In this document: positions 21,826 through 33,600 of the stretch, in pieces
How the letters are laid out: each line of letters opens with the position of its first letter
How positions within the stretch are numbered: the first letter of the stretch is position 1
From: Mrakia gelida
Lineage: Eukaryota; Basidiomycota; Tremellomycetes; Cystofilobasidiales; Mrakiaceae
Direction of reading: 5' to 3'
Length of the DNA: 64,000 bases
NCBI GenBank assembly: GCA_024345305.1
Contig: BRON01000003.1
Coordinates: 1,240,001 to 1,304,000 of the forward strand
Notes under the pieces: model-generated
Told to the model about the DNA's origin: nothing
What the model saw: only the letters and a program-made list of their open reading frames with translations
Databases searched by the model: none
Made by a program: the position numbers and the translations under genes

Positions 21826-23678
21826 ATGGCGTGAGTCCTTCGAGTAGAAACAGAGCAGAGAAGTAGACGAAGAAGAGCAGGCGTTATCCGTTGGGCTGAA
21901 GCTGATGAGCTCGCTCCTCCCTTCCTTTCCTCCCCTCCCTCCCCCAGCTCTCCTGCTGCTCCCATTCTTCCCTCCCACGTCAAGGTACGCCCCCTTCCAC
22001 TACCTCTTACCCTCAAGGCTATCACTGACTCGATATCTCTCTCCTTTAGACCGTCCTCGTCACAGGAGCTGGCGGGTTTGTCGGCCAGCGTCTTCTCTCC
22101 TCCCTCCTCTCCCTCTACCCCTCCATCACCGTCGTCGTATCGGACATGAGACCTCCTCCGATCCCCGCTGGTCTACCTGCTTCCCTCAAGGCTGAGGAGC
22201 GAGTCGTTTCCCTCGCGGCTGATCTCGGGGATCCCGTCAGCATCGCGACGTTGTTCGAAGGCAGGAAGGTAGATTTGGTCTTTGCGCTGCATGGGATCAT
22301 GAGCGGAGGGTCAGAGGCTGATTTTGATCTTGGCTACCGAGGTGAGTAGCGGAGGAACTGAATTTGCACGACTGGGAGGTCCGAAGTGAGGGAAGTGAGG
22401 GGAGGAGGGGTGAGGGCTCAACCGAGAAAGCAAGAGAGACGGAGAGCTGACCTTCGTTCTCTTTCCTTCTCTTCGCTCGATGTTGATCAGTGAACGTCGA
22501 CTCGCATCTCGCCTTGCTGAAGTTCACGACCAAGCATCAAAAGTCTGAGCGACAGGGAGAGCCCTTGCCTATCTACATCTGTTCGTTTGACCCTTCCTGC
22601 TCTCCCTCCCTCTTGCTTTCGCTCGCTCTCGTTACCTTCGGTCTAACACTTCCCCGTCTCGGTTCCTTTCTTGCTCGTTCTCTCTAATAGACATCTCAGG
22701 ACTTGCCGTCTACGGAGGACCTGCTTGTGAACCCAAGGCTGATGTGAACGGAGAGTGAGTCCAGCTTCTCGAGTTGCGATCAGCTTTCGTTTTGCGACGC
22801 GTCGAGATCGAGACGCTGATCACGCTTCCTTTTTGGGTTCCAGCGACACCCCCTTGTATCCCGAGTCGAGTTACGGTGTGCAGAAGGCCATCGCGGAGCT
22901 CTACGCCTATGACTACACCCGAAAAGGTCTTGTTGACGGTCGCATTCTCCGACTTCCCACCGTCGCCATTCGAGCGGGGGTGCGTTTCGTTCTCTTCTCT
23001 TCTGAGCTCGAACAGAGGGATCGAGGGAGACTGACTCTCTGCTCCATCATTCATTCGTCTCTCAGGCCCCTTCCTCAGCAGCGTCCTCCTTCATCTCAGG
23101 TCTCATCCGCGAACCTCTCCAGGGTCAACGAAGCGAGTGCCCCGTCGCCGATGGATTGGACGATCCCAACCTCGACGAGATTCCCGTTTACCTTTCGAGG
23201 GTCAAGACCGTGAGCTCAAGCTTCTTCTCTTCCACTCGTTGCAATCAAGAGCTGATATCTTCTCGTCCTCTTGCGTCAGATCATCCACAACATCATCTTC
23301 GCCTCGACCATCCCCGCCGCCTCCTTCCCCGCTCACTCTCGTTCCGTAAACATCCCTGGAGTCTCGATCACCACTCGAGGTATCCTGGATGCTCTCGTCG
23401 AAGTCGGAGGGCCCGAGGCGCTCAAGCTCGTCGATTTCAAGAAGGACGAGAAGGTTCGTCGGGTCTCGCTCACTTTCTTCTCCTTTCCTCGTCGCAATCC
23501 GTTCTCGAGCTCATCTACTTTCTATCATCTCGATCAGGTTCTTGCCATCATGGCCCACTGGCCTGGATCGTTCCGAAACGAGGCTGCTCTCGCGTTGGGT
23601 TTCCATCGAGACGACGTGACGACTGGGTTCGCAGATGCTGTGAGGGACTTCAAGGCTGAGTTGGAGGAGGCGAAGTAG
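21826..23678 (+). CDS. NAD-dependent epimerase, D-erythronate dehydrogenase-like
   Basis: Nine exons (21826-21830, 21948-21984, 22050-22341, 22491-22580, 22691-22754, 22844-22979, 23066-23209, 23280-23453, 23538-23678) total 1083 nt, 360 residues. It is an extended short-chain dehydrogenase: TVLVTGAGGFVGQRLLSSL is the Rossmann GxxGxxG, and YGVQKAIAEL is the catalytic YxxxK. Segments HGIMSGGSEADFDLGYRVN and APSSAASSFISGLIREPL are the hallmarks of the DenD/nucleoside-diphosphate-sugar epimerase branch that oxidises D-erythronate at C2 in bacterial tetronate catabolism. The fungal substrate may differ. Exon 1 codes only ATG-GC (5 nt). A sugar-transporter remnant lies immediately downstream, which may hint at a former sugar-acid use cluster. 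Confidence 0.88.
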
Positions 23679-23800
23679 AGGGGTGATGACAGTTTGTAGC
23701 TTTTTGGGCTTATCGATTTAAGATTTCGAAGAGCTGGTCGTCGGAGAGCGAGAGAGAGAGGGGGAAGCGAAAGGAAGAGGGAGCGAGGGTCTCGTCTCCT

Positions 23801-23920
23801 CGCGGTCGAACTTACAATTGCCACATCAAGCAGAAAGTCATCGAGAGAGTTCGGACCCTTGATGATGAAGAGACCAAAGAAGACGGTGAAGACGAACATG
23901 ACGGTCCTGTGAAAGGTGGC
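23801..23920 (-). pseudogene. Rearranged remnant of a sugar transporter gene
   Basis: On the minus strand, ACAG then a stretch encoding TVMFVFTVFFGLFI matches exon 12 of the transporter at 1553-4774 ([14 protein letters not shown], 3668 on), including its acceptor. It then jumps directly into the end of exon 13 (CCGAACTCTCTCGATGAC, compare CCGAACTCTTTCGATGAC at 4072-4089) and even keeps the donor region (GTAAGTTCG). The roughly 190 exonic nt and the intron in between are missing, and the second half is in a shifted frame. It is therefore a decayed internal fragment, not a gene. Confidence 0.82.
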
Positions 23921-23988
23921 GCGCGAAAGAGGAGTCGGGGAGGGGGAGTCGCGTCCAGCTCGCGGGGGCTGAGAGCTCTCTCACCTCA

Positions 23989-24000
23989 GGTATATAAACC
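23989..24000 (+). promoter_or_regulatory. TATA-like element upstream of the tRNA
   Basis: GGTATATAAACC lies about 50 bp upstream of the tRNA-Phe 5' end. Upstream TATA elements assist TFIIIB placement at many fungal tRNA genes. Function here is inferred from position. Confidence 0.4.
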
Positions 24001-24047
24001 CTTGGCGGCAACCGTCGCTCATCAAAGGAAGTAGTAATACTTTCTAC

Positions 24048-24188
24048 GTCAAACTAGCTCAGTTGGTAGTAGCGTAAGACTGAAGTTCACACGAAGAGAA
24101 GTAAAACAGATCGATTCGTCGGTCTGTCGAGCTTCGACTCTGGCAGTTCGCCTTCTTAAGGTCAGTGGTTCGATCCCTCTGTTTGACA
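24048..24188 (+). tRNA. tRNA-Phe (GAA) with 67-nt intron
   Basis: The acceptor arms GTCAAAC (24048-24054) and GTTTGAC (24181-24187) pair over seven bases. The A box is TAGCTCAGTTGG and the B box GGTTCGATCCC. The anticodon stem TAAGA/TCTTA encloses CTGAAG, giving anticodon GAA at 24082-24084. An intron of about 67 nt (24086-24152) sits after position 37, the usual eukaryotic place. The D stem is weak (an extra T in GGTAGTAGC) and the T stem has one T-T mismatch, so the copy could be a variant or decayed. The run of Ts at 24192 would terminate Pol III. Confidence 0.8.
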
Positions 24189-24191
24189 CTG

Positions 24192-24196
24192 TTTTT
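24192..24196 (+). terminator. Pol III terminator
   Basis: Five consecutive T residues begin 4 nt after the tRNA-Phe 3' end, as expected for RNA polymerase III termination. Confidence 0.6.
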
Positions 24197-25298
24197 GCCT
24201 CTCTCGACACCGACCAGGACGTGTTAGAACGAGGGCGGACGAGAAACTGCAGCGAGAACGAGAGCGCGTTCCCTTTTGCCTCGTGCGACATTCCCGCCCT
24301 CGCCGCCTTCTCAGCTACCGTACCGACCCCACTCTCCCAGGGACGAATCTCCCGCATCAGACCTCCCACCTCGTGTTTACGGCTCCTTGAAAACTCTAGC
24401 AGTCGAGGAGAAATCACTGCTCAAAGCCCAGGGACGATGGCACTTGCTCAGCCCACCGTGCGCCGCCCCTCTCTTCGGATCCGAGCTCATGAGCGTGTTC
24501 AGCGTTGAGCTTCGGATCATGATCTACACGCATCGCTCGTCCGCAATCGTTCAGAGCCCTCTTCTCCCTCAGCCGGAATGATATCTCGAGTGAGACCTAA
24601 AGCAACGGCGAAGAAAGAAGGGCTTTTCGCCCTCGAGCCAGACGCGAAGAGCTAAGCAGGAACCAAGTCGACACGCGCGCTCCTCTGCAGCTTTTCTACA
24701 CTCTGCAGTACGCCTCTAAAGTTCCGGTCGAGGGTATATAGGGTTATCCGATGGAAGAGGCGAAAGAGATCAATGGCGTAGGCCAGAGACGTAAGGAGAA
24801 GTGAGGTTTGAGAGCAAGGGAGGGAGAGGAAAGCGAGGTCGCGGGCGAGGTTGGACGGGGAAATGGCTCGTTTAACGCTCTTCTGCTTGACCTTCGGCGT
24901 TGATTTATTTCAGAAACAATCTTGTAGTACAGATCTTACCGGCCGCTGAGCGAGTTCTATGGAGATCTCCTGCTTCGAGTCGAGTTGGGCAAGGAGAGTT
25001 CAAAATGAGGAGCGACGAGTCGACGAGAGCGCTCTTGTTTTCCTTTCCATTTTCCTCTCTTCGAAGATTCAGCCCGTTCCGCTTCACCCGCCTCAAACTC
25101 TTCTTCCCATCAAATTCTCCGACTTACCAATCCCACCACCTTCTCCTCCCAGCCTCGTCACCTCCGTCCCTCTTGCGCACAGTCATCTTTCCAAGCTGAC
25201 CGACTCTTCCCTCCCTTCCCTCTTCCCGTCCCTCCCAACCCTCACCCTCTTTCCCCACCCAACTCCCTCACCGCCTCCAACTCCTTCACCTTTACACC
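24197..25298. other. 1.1-kb intergenic region
   Basis: No gene with spliced coding potential was found. The first half is slightly purine-rich; a GTATATAGGG stretch is at about 24736. The last 250 nt before 25299 are strongly CT-rich, as expected for the lumazine synthase promoter and leader. Decayed DNA is possible given the transporter remnant just upstream. Confidence 0.5.
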
Positions 25299-26256
<958 letters not shown>

Positions 26257-26724
26257 AGGAGGTGTAGAAGACAGAAGGGAAACGATCTCATGGAGGTCGG
26301 ACTAGGTCGGGTTTTGGGAGAGAGGAAGAGACTACGAGGAAGGCGTCGGAGCTACTGTAGCACCGAGAGGGGAAAGTAGGATCGACCTGAGCGAGTCGAG
26401 GACATGCGAGCGTGTTGGTGGACGGAGGAGAGAAAGGAAGAAGGACGGACGAGAGTAACGCGACGTCGCGCTTTCCCTTCTTCGCTCTTGGACTCGTCCC
26501 TGTTGCGAGGACGAGGATTTCAAACGGATAGACAGGCCTTAGAAATGTACACCATCAAACTCGTCAGCCAAATCTTGTTCGAAAATATTCTCAAACCCAC
26601 CGAAAAGGTCACGCCAAACTCAGGCCTCCCTCCTCCTCCCTTCGCGCCTCTCCGGCTGAGCTCTCTCTCAACCCAAAACGGCCACCTTCCACGCTCTCCT
26701 CCCACCCTCTTTCTCTCTCTCAGT
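26257..26724. other. Intergenic, 468 bp
   Basis: Same-strand gap between lumazine synthase and CAF-1 p60. It holds the 3'UTR of the former and the promoter/leader of the latter. An open frame upstream of 26725 runs in phase, but the conserved MRTKTLEIRWHD start is the natural one. Confidence 0.5.
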
Positions 26725-29700
26725 ATGCGGACCAAGACTCTCGAGATCCGCTGGCACGACACCTCGCCCATCTTCTCTTCCGACTTCCAAGCTCTCGCTC
26801 CGAACGCTCTCAAGAAGCTGCTCAACCTGCCTTCCAACTTCTCGTCCTCGTCCTCCTCAACTTCTTCGAACTCAGCAAGCGGAAAGGAGAAGGAACACGT
26901 AGTCGCGGGAGGGAGGAGCTACAGACTCGCTACGGGTGGAGCGGACAACCATGTACGAGTGAGTGTTCGAACGAGGGAGATGGAAGGATGGGAGAGGGAG
27001 TAGAGAGGGAGGAGGGGTTGGTGGAACCCGTCGAGCTGATCACCTTTCCCACCTTCTCTTCCTTCTGCTCCTCGCATCCTTCCTCCCTCATCCTTCCTCG
27101 CTCGCCCATCATCTCACGCTCCCCATCAGCTCTGGTTGATCCACCCCAACATCCCTGAACCATCCACCTCCTCGACTTCTTCCTCTCTGAACCTTCCCCC
27201 CGTGACTCCTCCGCCTCCAAGAGCAGAGTTCCTCGCAACCCTCAAGCGACATACCGCCTCAGTCAACGTAGTACGATGGAGTCCAAAAGGTGAAACCCTC
27301 ATCCATCCTCTTCCTCACCTTCCAAGCTTCAAGCTGATCCAACTTTCGTTTCGTGAATCGCAGAGGAACTCCTCGCGTCAGCTGGAGATGGTGAGCTCTC
27401 TCCCTCTCGCGCTCTGCTCCCTTCCCCTCCTCCCCTCCCCTTCCCCTTCCTTGACGCGTCGTTCTTCTTCTTCTTTCGCAGATGGCTTCGTTCTTCTCTG
27501 GGTTCCTAAACCTACCTCGTCCGATGGAGCTTCCTCGACGTCCATGTCTGCTTCGTCGTCTGCGTTTGGAGACTCGGCGGGAGCGGAGGAAGGGCAGAAG
27601 GAGTTCTGGAGGGTCAAGATGATGGTTCGGTCAGTTCCCCTTCTCCTTCCTTCCTTCCCTTTCTTCCTCTCCTAGACACTCGAACGCGCCGGAAACTCAT
27701 TCCACGCCTTGATGTTGGATCCGAAACCAGACCTACCACGAACGAGATCTACGATTTGGCTTGGAGTCCTGATGGAGCGCACTTCATCGTCGGGTCGACG
27801 GGTGAGCTTCGACTCTCCTGCCTCCTTCCCTCGAGCCTCGATCCACAGGAGGCTGATCGCGTTTCTTCGTTATTTGGGCTCGGCAGACAACACTGCTAAG
27901 ATCTACGACGCTGCATCTGGTTCGTCTCAGCTTTCCTCCTCGTTTCCCGAATCTAAACTCGTGAAACAAAAGAATATCGAGCTAACGAACGACTCTTCCC
28001 CTCCATCCCCGCGTCCCGTGTTCTTCCTTCGCGCCAGGAACCTGCATCAAAGCCATCGCCGACCACTCTCACTACGTCCAGGGAGTCGCTTGGGATCCTC
28101 TGAACGAGTTCATCGCTACTCAGAGCAGTGATCGGTTCGTTCTTGTCTCTCCTCTCGACTCCTCCTTCGCGCGACCTCGACTGACTCGCCTCGTTGGTTT
28201 TGCTTCCCTTCTACAGAGCCGTCCATATCCACCGAATCCACCAGAACAAGGGAGAGCTCGAGTTTCATCCTCACAACCGAGCTCAGAAGATGGAGATCCA
28301 TCATTCGCGAACTCCTTCGTTCTCTTCCTCGACTTCATCGTCCACCGTCGCAGCGGGGACTCGACCTGCCTTCCTTCGTCGAGGTTCGACAGCAGCGTCG
28401 GAGACGGACTCGGTCATCACCTCAGCAGCTTCGGAACACGGAGAGGACAACCACTCGCTTCTCGGAGCATCGTCGTCATCGAAGGATGGAGCAGGAGGAG
28501 GAGCAGCACCTCTCACGCCAACCGCGTCCAACCCTGGAACTCCCTCCCTCGCAAGTCTCTCGTCGTCAATGAAGCCTCCCTCGAGGAGGTCCTCCTTCTC
28601 CAGCTCCGTCGCAGCTTCGCCACCTCCACCCAGCTTCTCGGCCTTCCCAGCGTCCGCGGTCACCAACTCGGGAGCAGGACCTTCGTCGAGAGGAGACAGT
28701 TCGCGATACGGTCGATCTCCCTCCCCTCTCCCAGCCATTCGACCCAACTCCTCCTCTATCCCCATCCACCCCTCCACCTCCCACCCTCGTTCCACCAGCA
28801 CCAAACTCTACGGTGACGAGTCCTACACCCACTACTTCCGTCGTCTCACCTTCTCGCCGGACGGAGCCCTTCTCCTTACGCCCGCTGGTCAAATCGAGGA
28901 CGGACATCTCTCGTTCTCTTCGACGTCGGACGAGTCGGGGAAGACGAAACGAACAGGGTCGAACGAGAGTGCATCAGGAGGAGCAGGAGGAGGATCGAAA
29001 CCAACGGTCTACATCTACTCTCGAGCCAACCTCCACGGATCTCCCGTCGCCCATCTCCCAGGACAGAAGACCGCCAGCGTCGCCGTCAAGTTCAGTCCCA
29101 TCTTCTACGAACTCAGGAACGTCGGAACTCCCGTCGAACCCGTCAAGACCATCGTCGTCGACGAGAAGAGCGAAGGAGAAACCAAGGTCTGGTTGGGCTC
29201 CTCGTCGTCCGCCGCGTCCTCATCGTCCACTCCCGTCGTCGCACCCACTCCTCCCGCCTCCACCTCCACCTCCCCAAGGAAACCTTCGTCGTTCTCAGCA
29301 CCTCAATCTACCCATCTTGCACCCTCCTTCCTCGGATCACCCTCCCTCCTTCCCTCGACGTCCCCCGGCCCAGGAGGAAACGTCGCGTCCCTCTCGCCGG
29401 TTCCTCCTCAGTCGGTGTTCGCGCTGCCGTACAGGATGTTCTTCGCTGTTGCGACGCAGGATGCAGTGCTGCTGTACGATACGCAGCAGACGGGACCGAT
29501 CGCCATCTTTGTGGGACTTCATTATGCTGGGTTTACGGATCTTGCTTGGTGCGTTTCCCTCCTCCTTTCTCCTCGTCTTTTCTTCTCTCTTCGTGAGCCT
29601 GAAGCGAAAGAACCTTGCTGATTTCCCCGTCTTCTTTCCTTCTTCTCTTCACGTGATATCATCAGGTCCCCAGACGGTCAAACCCTCATCCTCTCCTCCA

Positions 29701-30240
29701 TCGACGGTTACTGCTCGGTCGTCGTTCGTCCTCCTTCCCATTCGTTCTTCTCCCTCTCCTCTTCACCCTCTTTAACCCTCTCCCTTGTTCGTTCGATGCA
29801 GGTCTTCGACCCCTCCGAACTAGGAACCCTCCACCCAACCCAACAACACCAGAAACAACTCCAAGCCATCGCCCACAACCTCTCGGCTCCCCACCCTCTC
29901 TCCCTTCCTCCCTCCCCGGCTCTCACCCACTCCACACCGGCGTCGTTTCCACCAGCGTCGGTCGAGGCGCTCGATGCGTCGATGAGCTCGAGCTCTTCGA
30001 GTTCGAGCTCGGTGGTGGTGGGGGAGAAGAGAGTCGCGTCGACGAGTGGAGGGGAGTCGAGTTCGTCGGAGGTCGTTGGTGTCGCGGAGGGAGCTGGTGC
30101 TGTTGGGGGAGCGAAGAAGAAAAGGAGGATTGAGTTGCAGCATATGTGAGTTGGCATCTCTTTCTCTCTCTTCATGGCGGTTCGCTGACTCGTCCGTGGT
30201 GTTCGTTCCTTCCCTCCTTCGCAGCGGAGCTCTCGATTGA
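26725..30240 (+). CDS. CAC2: Chromatin assembly factor 1 subunit p60 (Cac2-like WD40)
   Basis: Eleven exons (26725-26958, 27130-27289, 27364-27390, 27482-27629, 27731-27801, 27887-27919, 28038-28134, 28217-29548, 29666-29723, 29802-30145, 30225-30240) sum to 2286 nt, 761 residues. The start MRTKTLEIRWHDTSPIFSSDF is the p60/Cac2 signature, followed by RLATGGADNHVRLW, LKRHTASVNVVRWSP, LASAGDDGFVLLW, EIYDLAWSPDG, GSTDNTAKIYD, HYVQGVAWDP and, late, GFTDLAWSPDGQTLILSS. p60 is one of three CAF-1 subunits that deposit H3-H4 behind replication forks in the nucleus. Two long Ser/Pro/Thr/Gly-rich insertions separate the fifth blade from the last ones, making exon 8 1332 nt. A basic KKKRRIEL motif near the C terminus may be a nuclear signal. 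Intron 4 has a GTCAGT donor. Confidence 0.93.
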
Positions 30241-30647
30241 TTGATCTCGCCGCCCGTCCGTCGCCTTTCTTCCATACACACGCGTATCCAGCTTTCGCTC
30301 CCTCTCTTGATCTTTCTCAGCTTCGTTCTTTTCTTAATTGTCTTCGTTCTTCGTTCTTGATCTTGGTCCTTCGTCGTCCGTCCTTGCGCTCCCGTCCTCT
30401 CCTTCGTCTTTCGTCCCTTCGTCGTCGCTCTTTCACTCCCTTCTGTACTACTACATTACTAGGTCCAAAACACATACTGATACTGAATTAAGAATCGGAT
30501 CGTAAAACTCGTTGAGGGCTAAGTAGGAACGTAAGAAGGAGGTGAAAACGAGACGATGAACGAACGACGAACGAAAGAGGACAACACAGAGCAAGAGAGA
30601 GAGAGGGGCAATAAGATAGTCTATAGGTAGGTGAGATGAGATGGGTA
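30241..30647. other. Convergent 3' region
   Basis: About 400 nt between the CAF-1 p60 stop and the first Zn2Cys6 regulator stop. CT-rich on the left, GA-rich on the right, mirroring the two 3'UTRs. No gene seen. Confidence 0.55.
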
Positions 30648-33600
30648 TCAGGGACCGTTAGGAGGCGGTGGCCCTTGTCCTGGGATCACGCCGAGGGAGG
30701 AGAGGAACTGAGCGGAGGGAAGAGGGAGGGGGGTCAGCGAGAGAAGGAGAGGACGAGATGATGGGCAAGAGGACGGAGGGAGAGAGGGAAATGACTCACG
30801 GCGTCGAACTGAGGTGGAGGAAAAATCAAAGGCAGAAGAGGCGAGAGGTCAGCTCGAGACGCGAGGGGATTCGAAAGAAAGGGACGCGTCGAAAGCAAAC
30901 TCACATCAAACTCTTGCTGATTCGGATCCAACATCATCCCGGGCAACTGCTCCCCAACTCCCGGTGCCAATCCATCCATGTTCGACGACGATCCCGGCTG
31001 GTTCCAGTAGTGGTTGTTGAAGTAGCTCGGATCCGACCACTGTTCGAACCCTCCTCCTCCCATTCCCGCTTCTCCTCCTCCCGCTCCTCCCGACGCGCCT
31101 GTCAAGTCGAACGAGAACGGCGGCTGGGACGCGAAGGCTTCCTCGAGGGTGGTAGGGAGAGGAGAGGAGATGAGCATGTCGGAGGAGGTCGTTCGTTGAG
31201 GGTCGAGGAGGGAGGGTCGGTTATTGTTGTTGCTGTTGAGGTTGAGGTTGGACGAGGAGGGGACGGAGAGGAGGGAAGGGGAGTACTCCGAGGGGGCTGT
31301 TGCGGATGTAGATTGAGAAGAGGTTCGCATGGGAGGACGGTGGAGAGCTGTGGCGGTTCCGAGGAGGTCGAGTTCTTCGGGAAGGGGGACCTGGGACGCG
31401 AAGGAAAGAAGAGCGTGAGGGACGCGACGGGGCTCGCAACGCGGAGAAGGGAAAGAACGTACACCAGAGGACGAGCTCGTCGACTGCTCCGAGATGGGAC
31501 CGACGTTGGGAGTCGAAGGATGGCTGGAGAGCTTCTCGAAAGCTCGGTCTCGAAGTCGTTTGAGCGTGGGCTGGGAGTCGCGAGAGCAGGGAACGAGGAT
31601 CAGTCCGAGGCTTCTTCAGGTCGAGAGTGGAAGAGAAGGTCAAACTCACCAGCTCATCTTTCGGCCTCGACCCACTCTGAACAAGTTGGAAGATGGAGAC
31701 GGATCGCTCGATCTCCTGGAAGGCTGCTTTCGCAAGCGACGACGTGGGAGCTTGAATCACAGCCGCTGCGAGCGAGACCGTTGCGGAGAAGGCGTGGAAG
31801 AAGAAGAGCCAGAACCTGGTGACGAGAGGGAGCTGCAGAGCAACTGGAAGAGGGAGGAAGTGAGAGAAAGGAAGAGAGTCAGTTCGAGTCTCGTCGCGTT
31901 GAGAACACGAGAGACACGCAGTTCAGGTCTCCCCGCTTCGACGAACAAGAAAAAACGTCACTCACCGACGGACGAAAGGACATCGACGAGGGTTTTGGAA
32001 GCTTCGAGGACTGCGACATAGCTCTGCGACCACTTGGACGTCAACGGCTCCTCCGGATGATCCCGAAGAGCTCGAGCGAACCAGCTTCGGTGAAGGTACA
32101 TGATCGACATGTTGACGAGGGTTTTGATGGCCTGGGAGGTAAGAAAAAGCCGTCAGCCGTTTGGTTCGCTCGAGTGAAGACGGCAAGAAGAGGGAACGAA
32201 CGAGTTTCTGGACGTGGAACGACCTGGCCTCGGAATCCTCCTCGTCCGGTTGATCACTTCGATCGTTCGCCAGATGCAGCTCTGGAGGAAGAGTCTTCTC
32301 GACTGCGAAGATGAGAACAGGAACGAGAAAGAGTGAGCGCGCGTCGGAGGTCGCGGGGACGAGAAGGAGGGAGACGTGACTTACAAAGGCGGATCTCTCG
32401 GTCGAGCTTGAGCACCGATTCGAACGATCTGACCCTGACGAGACTCTGATGGTTGTTGACGACCTCGAGTAGTCGGAGAAGGCGGTACTTCGCTTGAGGG
32501 TAGTGGTTGAGTCGTTGACCGGTGGGCGTTGGGAACTGGAAAGGGAGGAAAAACGAGAACGAGGAAGAGTCAGTCGTCGAGGTCGACGGATGTTCGAGAT
32601 ACGGTTCGGACTAACCTTGGTATCGACGGTAGCCACTGAGATAGAGGAGAGTGGAGAGAAAGAGGAAACAGGCAGGTGGAAGTCAGTTTGAGCGAAACGA
32701 ACCGAGAGAACACAGGCGAGAACGAGCAAGACTCACGGTCCATCGCTCTCGGTCGACCAAGATTCGTACTCTGAAGCAGATCGTAGGCGTACACCTCCCA
32801 GAACAACAATCTCCTCTCCTCCACCACCTCTCGCTCCAAGTTCCAGTTCTCTCCGTCTCGATGCAGTCCGAGCGCTTGGGAAGCTCGAACGCAAGATCCG
32901 AGGATGGCCCAGCTCGTCTCGCCGGAGGAGGCGACTTTGTCGGTGTGGCTGTTCGATGAGAGCGAGGAAGGGGGAGAGAGAGAAGAGGGAAAGAAGGAAC
33001 GAGGAAGGAGAGGGAAAGAAGGGACGGGAGGTGAGCATCGATCAGTATTGGACCGTTCTTCGAAGTCCAGACGGAACCAGCAGATGAGGACGTACTGCAT
33101 GATGTAGTTGGAGCATAGCAGCAAGGCTCGGATGTAGTCGAGCGAGACGGCAGGATCTGGAGACGCGAGGGAGAGAAGGGAAGATTAGGGTCGCGTCGTC
33201 GGACTCGTTGATCGACCGAGATGCCAAAGCTTCCACACTCACTGATCGAGAGAGCAGACTTGGCAAGACCGAAGAACCTCTTTGAGTTTTTGCTCTCTGC
33301 GGAAAGGAAGAGGACGAGGAAGAGGACGAGGGAGGTTCAGTGGGAGGCTCAAGCGCGTCGCGTCGCCCCGGTCTCTTCGAAACGGCGTGCCTGCGCCTCG
33401 CCAAGCAGATGGAGAAAAGAGAAGGGTTATACTGACGAGGAGGCGAGTTCAGATCGAAGAGGTGTCCAAGTGCGATCATCAGGAAGACGATAGCGAGTTT
33501 TTGATTCGAGATCTCGTGAGCGGGATCCGACGAGCTCGAGTAGACGTGGTTGAAGAAGGCTGAGAAGAAGTATTCTCGGGGAAGAACACCGTACATCCAA

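Noticed and set aside
28813..29775. 320-residue + strand ORF overlapping CAF-1 p60 exon 8
   Set aside because: Arg/Ser/Pro-rich out-of-frame shadow of the low-complexity insertion; the WD40 frame is the real one.
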